Part shown: positions 25,254 to 32,413 of the stretch, one piece after another
How positions within the stretch are numbered: position 1 is the first letter of the stretch
How the letters are laid out: every line of letters begins with the position of its first letter
Source of the DNA: Ralstonia pickettii
Lineage (GTDB): Bacteria; Pseudomonadota; Gammaproteobacteria; Burkholderiales; Burkholderiaceae
Length of the DNA: 64,000 nt
NCBI RefSeq assembly: GCF_016466415.2
Contig: NZ_CP066771.1
Location: 496,001-560,000, forward strand
Reading direction: 5' to 3'
The notes under the pieces: model-generated
What the model saw: only the letters and a program-made list of their open reading frames with translations
Databases searched by the model: none
Told to the model about the DNA's origin: nothing
Translations under genes and position numbers: made by a program

Positions 25254-25375
25254 GAGCGTCAAGCGTGCAACGCGCTGCTTTCAGCGGTCTTTGTCTAGGT
25301 ATTTGCCCTGATATGCCCCTGGCGTGATGCCGTTGAGATTCGTTATAGACTGCAACAAATTTCAGGGAGACAGCC

Positions 25376-26641
25376 ATGAAGATCGCCATCATCGGGGCGG
25401 GCATCGGCGGCTTGACGCTCGCGTTGATGGCCGAGCGGCAGGGTTTTGAAGTCGAAGTGTGGGAGGCCGTGCAGACGCTGCGGCCGCTGGGCGTTGGCAT
25501 CAACCTGCTGCCGCACGCTGCGCGCCAGTTGTGCGAGCTGGGGCTGGAAGACCCGCTGAGCGCGCTGGCGATACGTACCTCCGCGCTGGCTTACTACAAC
25601 CGTTTCGGCCAGCCGATCTGGCACGAGCCGCGCGGGTTGGCCGCCGGGTATGACTGGCCCCAGTTCTCCATCCATCGCGGCGAATTCCAGATGGCCCTGG
25701 CCGATGCCGTGATTGAGCGGCTCGGTGCGGATTGCATCCGCCTGGGTCACACCTTCGAAGCGGTTCAATCGACAGGCGAGAAAGGCGGCCCCGTGCGCTT
25801 CACGCTGCGTGATCGCACCAACGACACCGTTGTCGAATCCTCAGCCGACGTGCTGATCGGTGCCGATGGCATCCACTCGGCCGTACGCCGGCATTTCTAC
25901 CCGACGGGCGATGCACCGCGCTTTGCGGGCCGCATGCTGTGGCGCGCCGTCACTGAAGCCGAGCCGTATCTCGATGGCCGCACCATGTTCATGGCGGGCC
26001 ATCAGGACCAGAAGTTCGTCGCCTATCCGATCTCCGAACCGCTGCGCCAGCAGGGCCGCTCGCGCATCAACTGGATTGCCGAGCTGCGCGTGCCCGACGA
26101 GGCGCCGCCGCGCAGCGACTGGAACCGCGAGGTCGACCGCGCGATCTTCCGCAGCGCCTTCGCCGACTGGAAATGGAACTGGATCGACATTCCCGCCTTG
26201 ATCGACGGCGCGCAGGCCGTGTACGAATTCCCACTGGTCGACAAAGACCCGTTGCCACGCTGGACTTTCGGCCGTGTCACGCTGCTGGGCGACGCGGCGC
26301 ATCCGATGTATCCGATCGGCTCGAACGGCAGCGCGCAGGCGATTCTCGATGCACGCGCGTTGGTCGATTGCCTGCTCGCCACGCGCGACACCGGCGTGGC
26401 GCTGCGTGAGTACGAGGCCGATCGCCTGCCGCGCACCGCTGGCATCGTGCTGCGCAATCGCCTCAATGGCCCGGAGCAGGTCATGCAACTCGCGCATGAA
26501 CGCGCACCCCAAGGCTTTGCGAGCATCCATGACGTGATCCCGCGCGCCGAACTGGAAGGGATTGCGATGCGCTATAAAAAACTGGCCGGTTTCGATCCGC
26601 AATCGCTGCGCGATCAGCCGCCCATGCCACGCCGCGCCTGA
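25376..26641 (+). CDS. PhzS-like FAD-dependent monooxygenase
   Basis: A class A flavoprotein hydroxylase of 421 residues. FAD-binding motifs are GAGIGG (residues 7-12), the DG motif VLIGADGIHSAVR near residue 160, and the GD motif VTLLGDAAHPMYPIGSNG near residue 302. Phrases such as LRPLGVGIN, SIHRGEFQM and FVAYPISEP closely follow my memory of the phenazine hydroxylase PhzS, so the substrate may be a fused or N-heterocyclic aromatic acid. ATG 25376 has CAGGGAGA upstream. It is divergent from the GntR-DUF2848-amidase operon and 45 bp before the solute-binding-protein gene. The substrate is unproven. Confidence 0.88.
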   Translation: MKIAIIGAGIGGLTLALMAERQGFEVEVWEAVQTLRPLGVGINLLPHAARQLCELGLEDPLSALAIRTSALAYYNRFGQPIWHEPRGLAAGYDWPQFSIHRGEFQMALADAVIERLGADCIRLGHTFEAVQSTGEKGGPVRFTLRDRTNDTVVESSADVLIGADGIHSAVRRHFYPTGDAPRFAGRMLWRAVTEAEPYLDGRTMFMAGHQDQKFVAYPISEPLRQQGRSRINWIAELRVPDEAPPRSDWNREVDRAIFRSAFADWKWNWIDIPALIDGAQAVYEFPLVDKDPLPRWTFGRVTLLGDAAHPMYPIGSNGSAQAILDARALVDCLLATRDTGVALREYEADRLPRTAGIVLRNRLNGPEQVMQLAHERAPQGFASIHDVIPRAELEGIAMRYKKLAGFDPQSLRDQPPMPRRA

Positions 26642-26686
26642 AAAGCCCGTAACGCATTCACACGCTAGAAGAGAAAAGGGGACCCC

Positions 26687-27820
26687 ATGACCACCCGCCG
26701 CACCCTCTGCGCCGCTGCTGCGCTGTTGCTTGCCACTGCAGCCCACGCCGACATCGTCGTTGGCGTGAGCCTGTCGACCACAGGTCCGTCGGCGTCGCTC
26801 GGCATCACGCAGAAGAACTCGCTGGCGTTCTATCCGGACACCATCGGCGGGGAAAAGCTGCGCCTTGTGGTGGTGGATGACGCCTCCGACCCGAGCACCG
26901 GCACGCGCCTGGCGCGCAAGCTCGTAACGGAAGACCACGTCGACATCATCGTTGGCTCATCGGCGGTGGCACCGTCGATTGCGATTGCCGAAGTCGCCAC
27001 CGAATCGCACACGCCGCAACTGGCGTTGGCGCCGGTCGAGCTGAAACCGGGCAAGGGCGATTGGACCTACCGGCTTGCGCAGCCGATCTCGCTGATGGCC
27101 GAGGCGATTGCCACGCGCATGGCGGCGTCCGGCATCAAGAACGTCGGTTTCATCGGCTTTGCTGACGCGTACGGCGAAAGCTGGCTGAAGGACTTCACCG
27201 CCGCCGCCACGCCGCGCGGCATCAAGATCGTTGACGTAGAGCGCTACGCCCGCGCAGATACCAGCGTGACAGGGCAGGTCGCCAAGCTGGTCAGTATCAA
27301 GCCCGATGCGGTTTTGGTGGCCGGCGCGGGCACGGGCGCTGCGCTGCCGCACACCGCGTTGCGCGATCGCGGTTATGTGGGGCCGATCTATCAGACGCAC
27401 GGCGCGGCGACGAAAGACCTGATCCGCATCGGCGGCAAGGCGGTCGATGGAGCCATCCTGCCGGCCGGCCCGGTGATCGTGGCGGAGCAATTGCCCGACA
27501 GCCACCCGAGCAAAAAGACGGCGCTTGAATACGTGACGCGCTATGAGAAGGCCAACGGCCCCGACACGCGCACGCAGTTCGGTGCCCACACGTGGGATGC
27601 GCTGCAGGTGCTCCAGCGCATCGTGCCGGTGGCGCTCAAGAAGGCCAAGCCGGGCACATTGGAGTTCCGCCAGGCGCTGAAGAATGCGCTGGAATCGGAG
27701 CACGACATTGTCGTTTCGCACGGGGTGCTCAACTACACGGCCACGGATCACTTCGGCTTTGACGCACGTGGCCGTGTGCTGCTGACCATCGACCACGGCA
27801 AATGGAAATTGCTGAACTGA
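26687..27820 (+). CDS. ABC-type branched-chain amino acid/aromatic solute-binding protein (LivK-like)
   Basis: A periplasmic binding protein of 377 residues. The signal peptide is MTTRRTLCAAAALLLATAAHA and the mature chain begins DIVVGVSLSTTGPSASLG, the usual Peripla_BP_6 opening. Later landmarks are VGFIGFADAYGESWLKD near residue 145 and the C-terminal hinge region near YTATDHFGFDARGR. Such proteins often bind aromatic acids in Burkholderiales. No matching permease or ATPase gene is nearby, so it must share a transporter encoded elsewhere or act in sensing. It is probably co-transcribed with the monooxygenase. Confidence 0.9.
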   Translation: MTTRRTLCAAAALLLATAAHADIVVGVSLSTTGPSASLGITQKNSLAFYPDTIGGEKLRLVVVDDASDPSTGTRLARKLVTEDHVDIIVGSSAVAPSIAIAEVATESHTPQLALAPVELKPGKGDWTYRLAQPISLMAEAIATRMAASGIKNVGFIGFADAYGESWLKDFTAAATPRGIKIVDVERYARADTSVTGQVAKLVSIKPDAVLVAGAGTGAALPHTALRDRGYVGPIYQTHGAATKDLIRIGGKAVDGAILPAGPVIVAEQLPDSHPSKKTALEYVTRYEKANGPDTRTQFGAHTWDALQVLQRIVPVALKKAKPGTLEFRQALKNALESEHDIVVSHGVLNYTATDHFGFDARGRVLLTIDHGKWKLLN

Positions 27821-27893
27821 CGCGTATGCGCCCGCATGGCCGGCGGGCGCATCGCCGACGATAATCGAGGGGTCCTTCACCATCGACACCGCC

Positions 27894-28409
27894 ATGCCGC
27901 GCACGCCCAAAGCCGACGACCTGTATCCCGCCGTGGCCCCTTCGGGGCATTTCAACCCGCATCTGGCGGACGTCGAGTATGGCGCGCTCGATGGGCTGGT
28001 CGGCTACGCCGTGCGCCGCGCGCAACTGCACATCTACGAAGATTTCGTGCGTTCCCTGCAGGCGTGGAACATCACGCCGCCGCGCTTCTCGGCCATGACC
28101 GTGATCGCGCACAACCCGAACCTCAAGCTGACGGAGCTGGCCAACATCCTGGGCGTGGCACGCTCCGGTGCGGTGCTGCTGGTCGATACGCTCGAAGACA
28201 TGGGCATGGTCGAGCGCCAGCCCTCGCCCAAGGACAAGCGCGCATTCCGGCTTGTGCTGACCGCCAAGGGAGCGACCACCCTCGACGAAATCACCCGCGC
28301 CGTCACCGCGCACGACGCCCGCGTGACGGCGCATCTTTCGGCGGACGAGCGGCAGACGCTGCTGGCGTTGCTCAACAAGCTGGCATCGGGGCCGGATTCC
28401 GCTTCCTGA
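27894..28409 (+). CDS. MarR-family transcriptional regulator
   Basis: A 171-residue winged-helix regulator. The DNA-binding part covers about residues 60-125 (LTELANILGVARSGAVLLVDTLEDMG in two parts, then the wing SPKDKRAFRLVLTAKG). MarR proteins usually sense aromatic compounds, which fits the adjacent catabolic locus. It is 73 bp after the solute-binding-protein gene and ends at a strong terminator, so it may be the last gene of the plus-strand unit. Confidence 0.9.
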   Translation: MPRTPKADDLYPAVAPSGHFNPHLADVEYGALDGLVGYAVRRAQLHIYEDFVRSLQAWNITPPRFSAMTVIAHNPNLKLTELANILGVARSGAVLLVDTLEDMGMVERQPSPKDKRAFRLVLTAKGATTLDEITRAVTAHDARVTAHLSADERQTLLALLNKLASGPDSAS

Positions 28410-28435
28410 TCGGCAAGCCGGCGCGTGCAAATGAC

Positions 28436-28465
28436 AAGCGGCCCGAAGGTGGGCCGCTTTGCTTT
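28436..28465. terminator. Bidirectional rho-independent terminator
   Basis: The arms AAGCGGCCC (28436-28444) and GGGCCGCTT (28451-28459) enclose a 6-nt loop, with T-rich sequence on the plus side. It separates the MarR gene from the convergent hypothetical gene and can serve both. Confidence 0.75.
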
Positions 28466-28484
28466 GGAGCGAACTGCGAACGCT

Positions 28485-28826
28485 TCAGCGCTTGTTCGCG
28501 TCGATGGCCTTTTGCCAGAGGTCCTTGTCGGGCGGATACAGCGAATCGAAGTATTCGCGCAGCGTGCAGATTTCCTGGACGATCTCGAACGGAAATCCCT
28601 GGCGGCCGCCACGGTCGTCAATCTGCAGGCTGTTCAGGTAGCGCCGGCAGCCGATGAAATCGGCCCATTTGGCGGCAATCGTGTTGATGATGCGCGGAAA
28701 CTTCCGGCCGAGTTCGATCGGCCGCACCGGGTCGGGCAGGGACGCGAGCCACCGGATGGCGTCGCGGGTGAGCGCGAAGTCATCGGCGTTATGCTGCTTG
28801 CGTTGAGAGACGGGATCTTGAGTCAT
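28485..28826 (-). CDS. Conserved hypothetical protein
   Basis: No family is recognised. The 113-residue product starts at ATG 28826, with AAGGA about 12 bases upstream; the longer frame is implausible. It is soluble and mixed-charge, without signal or membrane segment. Regions such as LARxAIRWLASLPDPVRPIELGRKFPRI and FIGCRRYLNSLQID look like a compact helical domain. Good codon use and its own terminator argue that it is real. Confidence 0.65.
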   Translation of the reverse strand: MTQDPVSQRKQHNADDFALTRDAIRWLASLPDPVRPIELGRKFPRIINTIAAKWADFIGCRRYLNSLQIDDRGGRQGFPFEIVQEICTLREYFDSLYPPDKDLWQKAIDANKR

Positions 28827-28998
28827 ATCGGATGCGCATCCTTGAGGGCTAGTGTACCCCTCCCGCGCCGGGCCGCCAGCCCGCCCGGCGAGGGTCTTGA
28901 CGCGCCACCTGTTTGATTCGGCCTCTGCCACAGCCGGTTTTCCGGTGTTTGCTTGCCGCGGCTGCAGTATGCCGCGCGCCGCCCAACCCATATCCACC

Positions 28999-29025
28999 TC
29001 AAGTTTTGTGCAGGGCTGCCGATAA
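28999..29025 (+). promoter_or_regulatory. Sigma-28 (FliA) promoter of the HD-GYP gene
   Basis: TCAAGTTT (28999-29006), 11 bp, then GCCGATAA (29018-29025) is an almost perfect flagellar sigma-28 promoter. It gives a leader of about 138 nt before the ATG at 29170. Confidence 0.85.
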
Positions 29026-29169
29026 GCCAAGCGCGGTTTGTCGTGCTGGAGGACCAGAGCATCCACCAGCGTGAAGCGCCTGGACTGCGAAATACGAGCC
29101 AGTGTCGGCTGGCACGCCGCTCCCCTAATTCAATCAAAAAACCGGACTTCGAGCCGAGGTAGGCAGGGT

Positions 29170-30384
29170 ATGAAGCGAATCGATGCGAGCCAATTGCGTG
29201 TCGGCATGTTTGTGATGAAGCTGGGCGGGTCCTGGCTGAAGCACCCGTTCTGGCGTGCGCAATTCCAGTTGTCGCACCAGGGCCAGATCGACGACATCCG
29301 CAAAGCGGGTATCACCGAGATTTGGATCGACCCCGAGCGCGGCGAAGATGTCATGTCCGAGACGCTGATGCCGGCACCGGCTCCGGCGCCCGCACCCGAG
29401 CCGCTCACGCGCGAGACGGTGGCTGCGCGACCGCCGATCACGCCGACGTCGCTCAAGGAAGAGTGGAAGCACGCCCAGCAGCTGATGCAGAACGGCAAAG
29501 CGACGCTTGGCCACATGTTTGCCGAGGCGCGCATGGGCCGTGCGCTGGAAACCGAAAAGGCGCTGCTGCTGGTGGACGACGTGTCGAACTCGCTGGCACG
29601 CAACTCTTACGCGCTGATCGCCCTGGCGCGCCTGAAGAACAAGGACGACTACACCTACCTGCATTCGTTTGCCGTGTGCGCGCTGATGGTGGCGCTGGCC
29701 AAGACGCTGGGCTTGCCCGAAGACGAGATCCGCGAATGCGGGCTGGGCGGGCTGGTGCATGACATCGGCAAATCGGCCATGCCGCGCACGCTGCTCGACA
29801 AGAGCACGGCGCTGACCAAGGACGAACTGGCGCTGCTGCAGACGCACGCCGTGGGCGGCCATCACCTGCTGCAGGGCACCGGACAGTTCAGCGAGATTGC
29901 ACGCGAGATCTGCCTGCACCACCACGAGCGCATTGACGGCAGCGGCTATCCCGACGCCCAGAAGGCCGACGGCATCAGCCTGTGGGCCAAGATGGGCGCG
30001 ATTTGCGACGTGTACGACACCCTCACGTCGAGCAGCCCCTATCACCATGCGTGGTCTCCGGCGCAGGCCCTGAAATACATGATGGCGCGCACCGACACGC
30101 AATTCGATCGCACCGTCTTCCAGGCCTTTACGCGCAGCGTGGGCATCTACCCGGTCGGCACGCTGGTCAAACTGCGCACCAACCGGTTGGGCGTGGTGGT
30201 TCACCAGAACGACGCGTCTGCGTTGAAGCCGGACGTGGTCGTCTTCTATTCGGGCAACACCAAGACGCGCGTGCGCCCCGAGCGCATCAGCCTGGGCAAG
30301 TCCGACGATTCCATCGTCACCGTGGAAGACGCCACCACGTGGGGTTTGTCGGACGAGGAAGTGTCCGACATGTGCCTGGTCTGA
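29170..30384 (+). CDS. HD-GYP cyclic-di-GMP phosphodiesterase with N-terminal DUF3391
   Basis: A cytosolic enzyme predicted to hydrolyse cyclic di-GMP. ATG 29170 (MKRIDASQLRVGMFV, the usual DUF3391 opening) follows AGGCAGGG. The 404 residues comprise DUF3391 (about 1-130, with an Ala-Pro linker near 70), the HD domain with HDIGK near residue 197, and the GYP part with HHERIDGSGYP near residue 252. All catalytic motifs are intact. The near-perfect sigma-28 promoter upstream places it in the flagellar regulon, where it could lower cyclic di-GMP to favour swimming. Confidence 0.93.
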   Translation: MKRIDASQLRVGMFVMKLGGSWLKHPFWRAQFQLSHQGQIDDIRKAGITEIWIDPERGEDVMSETLMPAPAPAPAPEPLTRETVAARPPITPTSLKEEWKHAQQLMQNGKATLGHMFAEARMGRALETEKALLLVDDVSNSLARNSYALIALARLKNKDDYTYLHSFAVCALMVALAKTLGLPEDEIRECGLGGLVHDIGKSAMPRTLLDKSTALTKDELALLQTHAVGGHHLLQGTGQFSEIAREICLHHHERIDGSGYPDAQKADGISLWAKMGAICDVYDTLTSSSPYHHAWSPAQALKYMMARTDTQFDRTVFQAFTRSVGIYPVGTLVKLRTNRLGVVVHQNDASALKPDVVVFYSGNTKTRVRPERISLGKSDDSIVTVEDATTWGLSDEEVSDMCLV

Positions 30385-30411
30385 GGCGCCGGCTCTCGGC
30401 GCTGGAGGGCG

Positions 30412-30585
30412 TCAGTAGTCTTCCACGGGGGGCTCGTTCTGCTCGGCGGGATCGGGGTGCGTGTCGCGAGGCACCTGTGGGCCGCCGGGCTTGCGCTTGT
30501 CCGGCGCAGGCGTGGTGTTCGGGTGTCCCGTGTCGGCGGGTGGCTGCGTCGTATCGGTTTCGGAATGACCTGGTTGAGCGGACAT
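30412..30585 (-). CDS. Small disordered hydrophilic protein
   Basis: No family is recognised. A 57-residue product rich in Pro, Thr, Asp and Glu (HPNTTPAPDKRKPGGPQVPRD, shortened) with no hydrophobic segment, hence probably disordered. ATG 30585 is supported by an excellent AGGAGG-type Shine-Dalgarno 8 bases upstream; the longer frame to 30687 is not needed. It resembles in composition the small proteins encoded at 35425, 36185 and 36487. Confidence 0.65.
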   Translation of the reverse strand: MSAQPGHSETDTTQPPADTGHPNTTPAPDKRKPGGPQVPRDTHPDPAEQNEPPVEDY

Positions 30586-30817
30586 TGCGGTTTCCTCCTG
30601 ATCTGCGGATGCCTCTCTTCCAGCATGTCGCGCGCCTGGCAAGCCCCTACGGTTCATGTGTATGTTTCTTAACACGGACTTCAACAAACTTCATGGCACA
30701 CCCCTCTAAAGTGGGGTAATTTTGAGTCGTTGGTTTTTACATTGCTGAACATTCGCCACACATTCAGAGCGATGTCGGCAACCCGCAAACAAACGATTCA
30801 GTCTTCCGGGGGGTGAC

Positions 30818-31804
30818 ATGAACGTTTCCAATCTGCTGCATGCGGCGTCGAACTGGGTCATCCAGTCGCGCGCCTTCAATGTCACGCAATCGGTTGCACA
30901 CCATCGCACGCCCAGCGATGCGCTGTCGCACTGGAAACTCGATATTTGGCACAAGAGCGTGCCGTTCCTGTTCGAGGGCGGCCTTGCCGAACCCGCGCAC
31001 CAACTGTTTCCCAAGCATCTGGCGCATGCCGAATGGGTGGACGAGCTGCATCACCATCTGAGCCAGCTTGTGGGCGTGCGCCGGGAGCATTGCAAGATCG
31101 ACATTCGCGCCGTGACGGGGCTGGCGCAGTCGCCGTGCTCGGTGCATTCGTTTCCGAGCATGCTGGTGTTTGCGCATCAGCATTGCCGCCGCATTCCGCA
31201 TAGCACGGACGCGGATTTTGCCGCCAACCGGCGCCACGTCTTCCGCTACGCAGATCAGGCCAACGTGTTCCGCGCCTACGACTTTGCCGGCGGCGAGCTG
31301 TTCTACATGAACGAGTGGGGCGCCCACCATTTCGCGGCGCTGGCGTTGCAGGCTCGCACGCAGAACCGTGAGCTGCTGGTCGATGCCGAGGTGCGTCATG
31401 CGCGTTCTGCGCTGGGACTGCGCCGGTTGCTTGACAGCTTCCATGTGATCGGCGCGCGGCGGCAAGGGCAGCAGCGCTACGGCACCCGTTTGTCGGAAGC
31501 GCTGGCCAGCCACCAGGTACCGCATCGCTGGATGCATGGCCGTCGTGAGGCCGAAGGCTTTGAACTGTGCTTCCTGCCCAAATCGGATCGCTTTGCCAAT
31601 TGCGTGGGCGAACAGCTCATGCGCGACGGCTGGTTCGACTACGGCGCGTGGCTGGCAAGCCTGCACGATGCCACGGAGCTGGGTGCCCCCGCGCAACGCG
31701 CCGAGGCCGCCCGCAAGACGCGCCCGAACTGGAAGCGCGTGCCGGTGCCGAGCCTGGGCGTGCCGACGGGTCTCATGCCGGGCTTTGCGCACACGCGCTT
31801 GTAA
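30818..31804 (+). CDS. Hypothetical protein, 328 residues
   Basis: I do not recognise the family. The start ATG 30818 has GGGGGGTGAC directly upstream. The protein is soluble, rich in His, Arg and Ala, and lacks a signal or membrane segment. Several His clusters (ELHHHL near residue 78, WGAHHFAA near 167, VFAHQHCRRIPH near 120) hint at metal binding but could be chance. A Cys is found in KIDI-preceding REHCK and in VHSF-preceding SPCS. The C-terminal part is basic and Pro-rich. It stands alone between a 232-bp gap upstream and the metal-type locus downstream. Confidence 0.75.
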   Translation: MNVSNLLHAASNWVIQSRAFNVTQSVAHHRTPSDALSHWKLDIWHKSVPFLFEGGLAEPAHQLFPKHLAHAEWVDELHHHLSQLVGVRREHCKIDIRAVTGLAQSPCSVHSFPSMLVFAHQHCRRIPHSTDADFAANRRHVFRYADQANVFRAYDFAGGELFYMNEWGAHHFAALALQARTQNRELLVDAEVRHARSALGLRRLLDSFHVIGARRQGQQRYGTRLSEALASHQVPHRWMHGRREAEGFELCFLPKSDRFANCVGEQLMRDGWFDYGAWLASLHDATELGAPAQRAEAARKTRPNWKRVPVPSLGVPTGLMPGFAHTRL

Positions 31805-31883
31805 TACAAGCGCGCTACGCTCGGGGGTTGTTCTGCCCCTCCACCTGACGGATTGCTGAATCAGGCGGCTGGTGTCAGAATTC

Positions 31884-31896
31884 GCAACTTAGTTGC
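31884..31896. promoter_or_regulatory. Palindrome GCAACTTAGTTGC, candidate metalloregulator operator
   Basis: A perfect 6+1+6 palindrome lies 14 bp before the start codon of the membrane protein that precedes a TonB receptor. Position and symmetry suit a Fur/Zur-family operator, though the sequence alone does not name the regulator. Confidence 0.55.
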
Positions 31897-31901
31897 ATTG
31901 G

Positions 31902-31931
31902 GGCGCACAATGTCGGGTGACATTGTGCGCC
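31902..31931 (+). promoter_or_regulatory. 13-bp perfect inverted repeat enclosing the start codon
   Basis: The arms GGCGCACAATGTC (31902-31914) and GACATTGTGCGCC (31919-31931) pair without mismatch around GGGT. The ATG start at 31910 and the G-rich possible ribosome site lie in the left arm. In RNA this would be a very stable hairpin sequestering the start. No T tract follows, so it is not a plain terminator. Confidence 0.75.
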
Positions 31932-32326
31932 GGCACCTGCGCCCGACCTTGCGTTCCTTCCGCTCATCCTTCCTCCATCCGCGTTGGCTGGCTTGCCTGC
32001 TGACCGTGTTCCTGCTGTTCGGTCAGCAGGGCGCGCTGCGGCATGCGCTCTCGCATTGGAGTGAATTCAGCGAAGCGACCGGCGTCGCGTTCAATGCCGC
32101 TGCCACGGCCAAGCCGGCCAGTGCCGAGCGCAGTCAGCCCGCGCAGGAACACGCCGCGTGCCTGCAGTGCGCGGCCTATGCCGCCCTGGCGGCTGCCTTG
32201 CCGATGCTGGTGGCGCTGCGGCTGGCACATACGCGCCGCTGGCACTTTCCGCACATCGGTTTTCATGCGGGCGCGCCGGTGTTTCCGGTCGCCGTGTGTT
32301 CGCGCGATCCTCCAATCCGCCTTTGA
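31910..32326 (+). CDS. DUF2946-like membrane protein
   Basis: A 138-residue protein with a hydrophobic segment near the N-terminus (LACLLTVFLLFGQQGALRHALS, in part) and another near residues 82-105. Between them is the phrase EHAACLQCAAYAAL, whose Cys-x-x-Cys and His are typical of the small DUF2946-type proteins found next to TonB receptors for metals such as copper or zinc. It precedes the TonB receptor by about 87 bp. The start ATG 31910 lies inside a strong hairpin. A TTG about 13 codons later would avoid it, so the true start is uncertain. Confidence 0.7.
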   Translation: MSGDIVRRHLRPTLRSFRSSFLHPRWLACLLTVFLLFGQQGALRHALSHWSEFSEATGVAFNAAATAKPASAERSQPAQEHAACLQCAAYAALAAALPMLVALRLAHTRRWHFPHIGFHAGAPVFPVAVCSRDPPIRL

Positions 32327-32413
32327 TTCCTGCCTTGCCCGTCGGCGCGCGCGTTGTAGTGACGCATGCGCGTGCCGCTGTTTAACGCATCCGCTCGATT
32401 CAAAGGTTTTTTC

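Noticed and set aside
29134-29160. Second possible sigma-28 promoter (TCAAAAAA-N11-GCCGAGGT)
   Set aside because: Its -10 is poor and would start transcription inside the ribosome site of the HD-GYP gene; the site at 28999 is far better.
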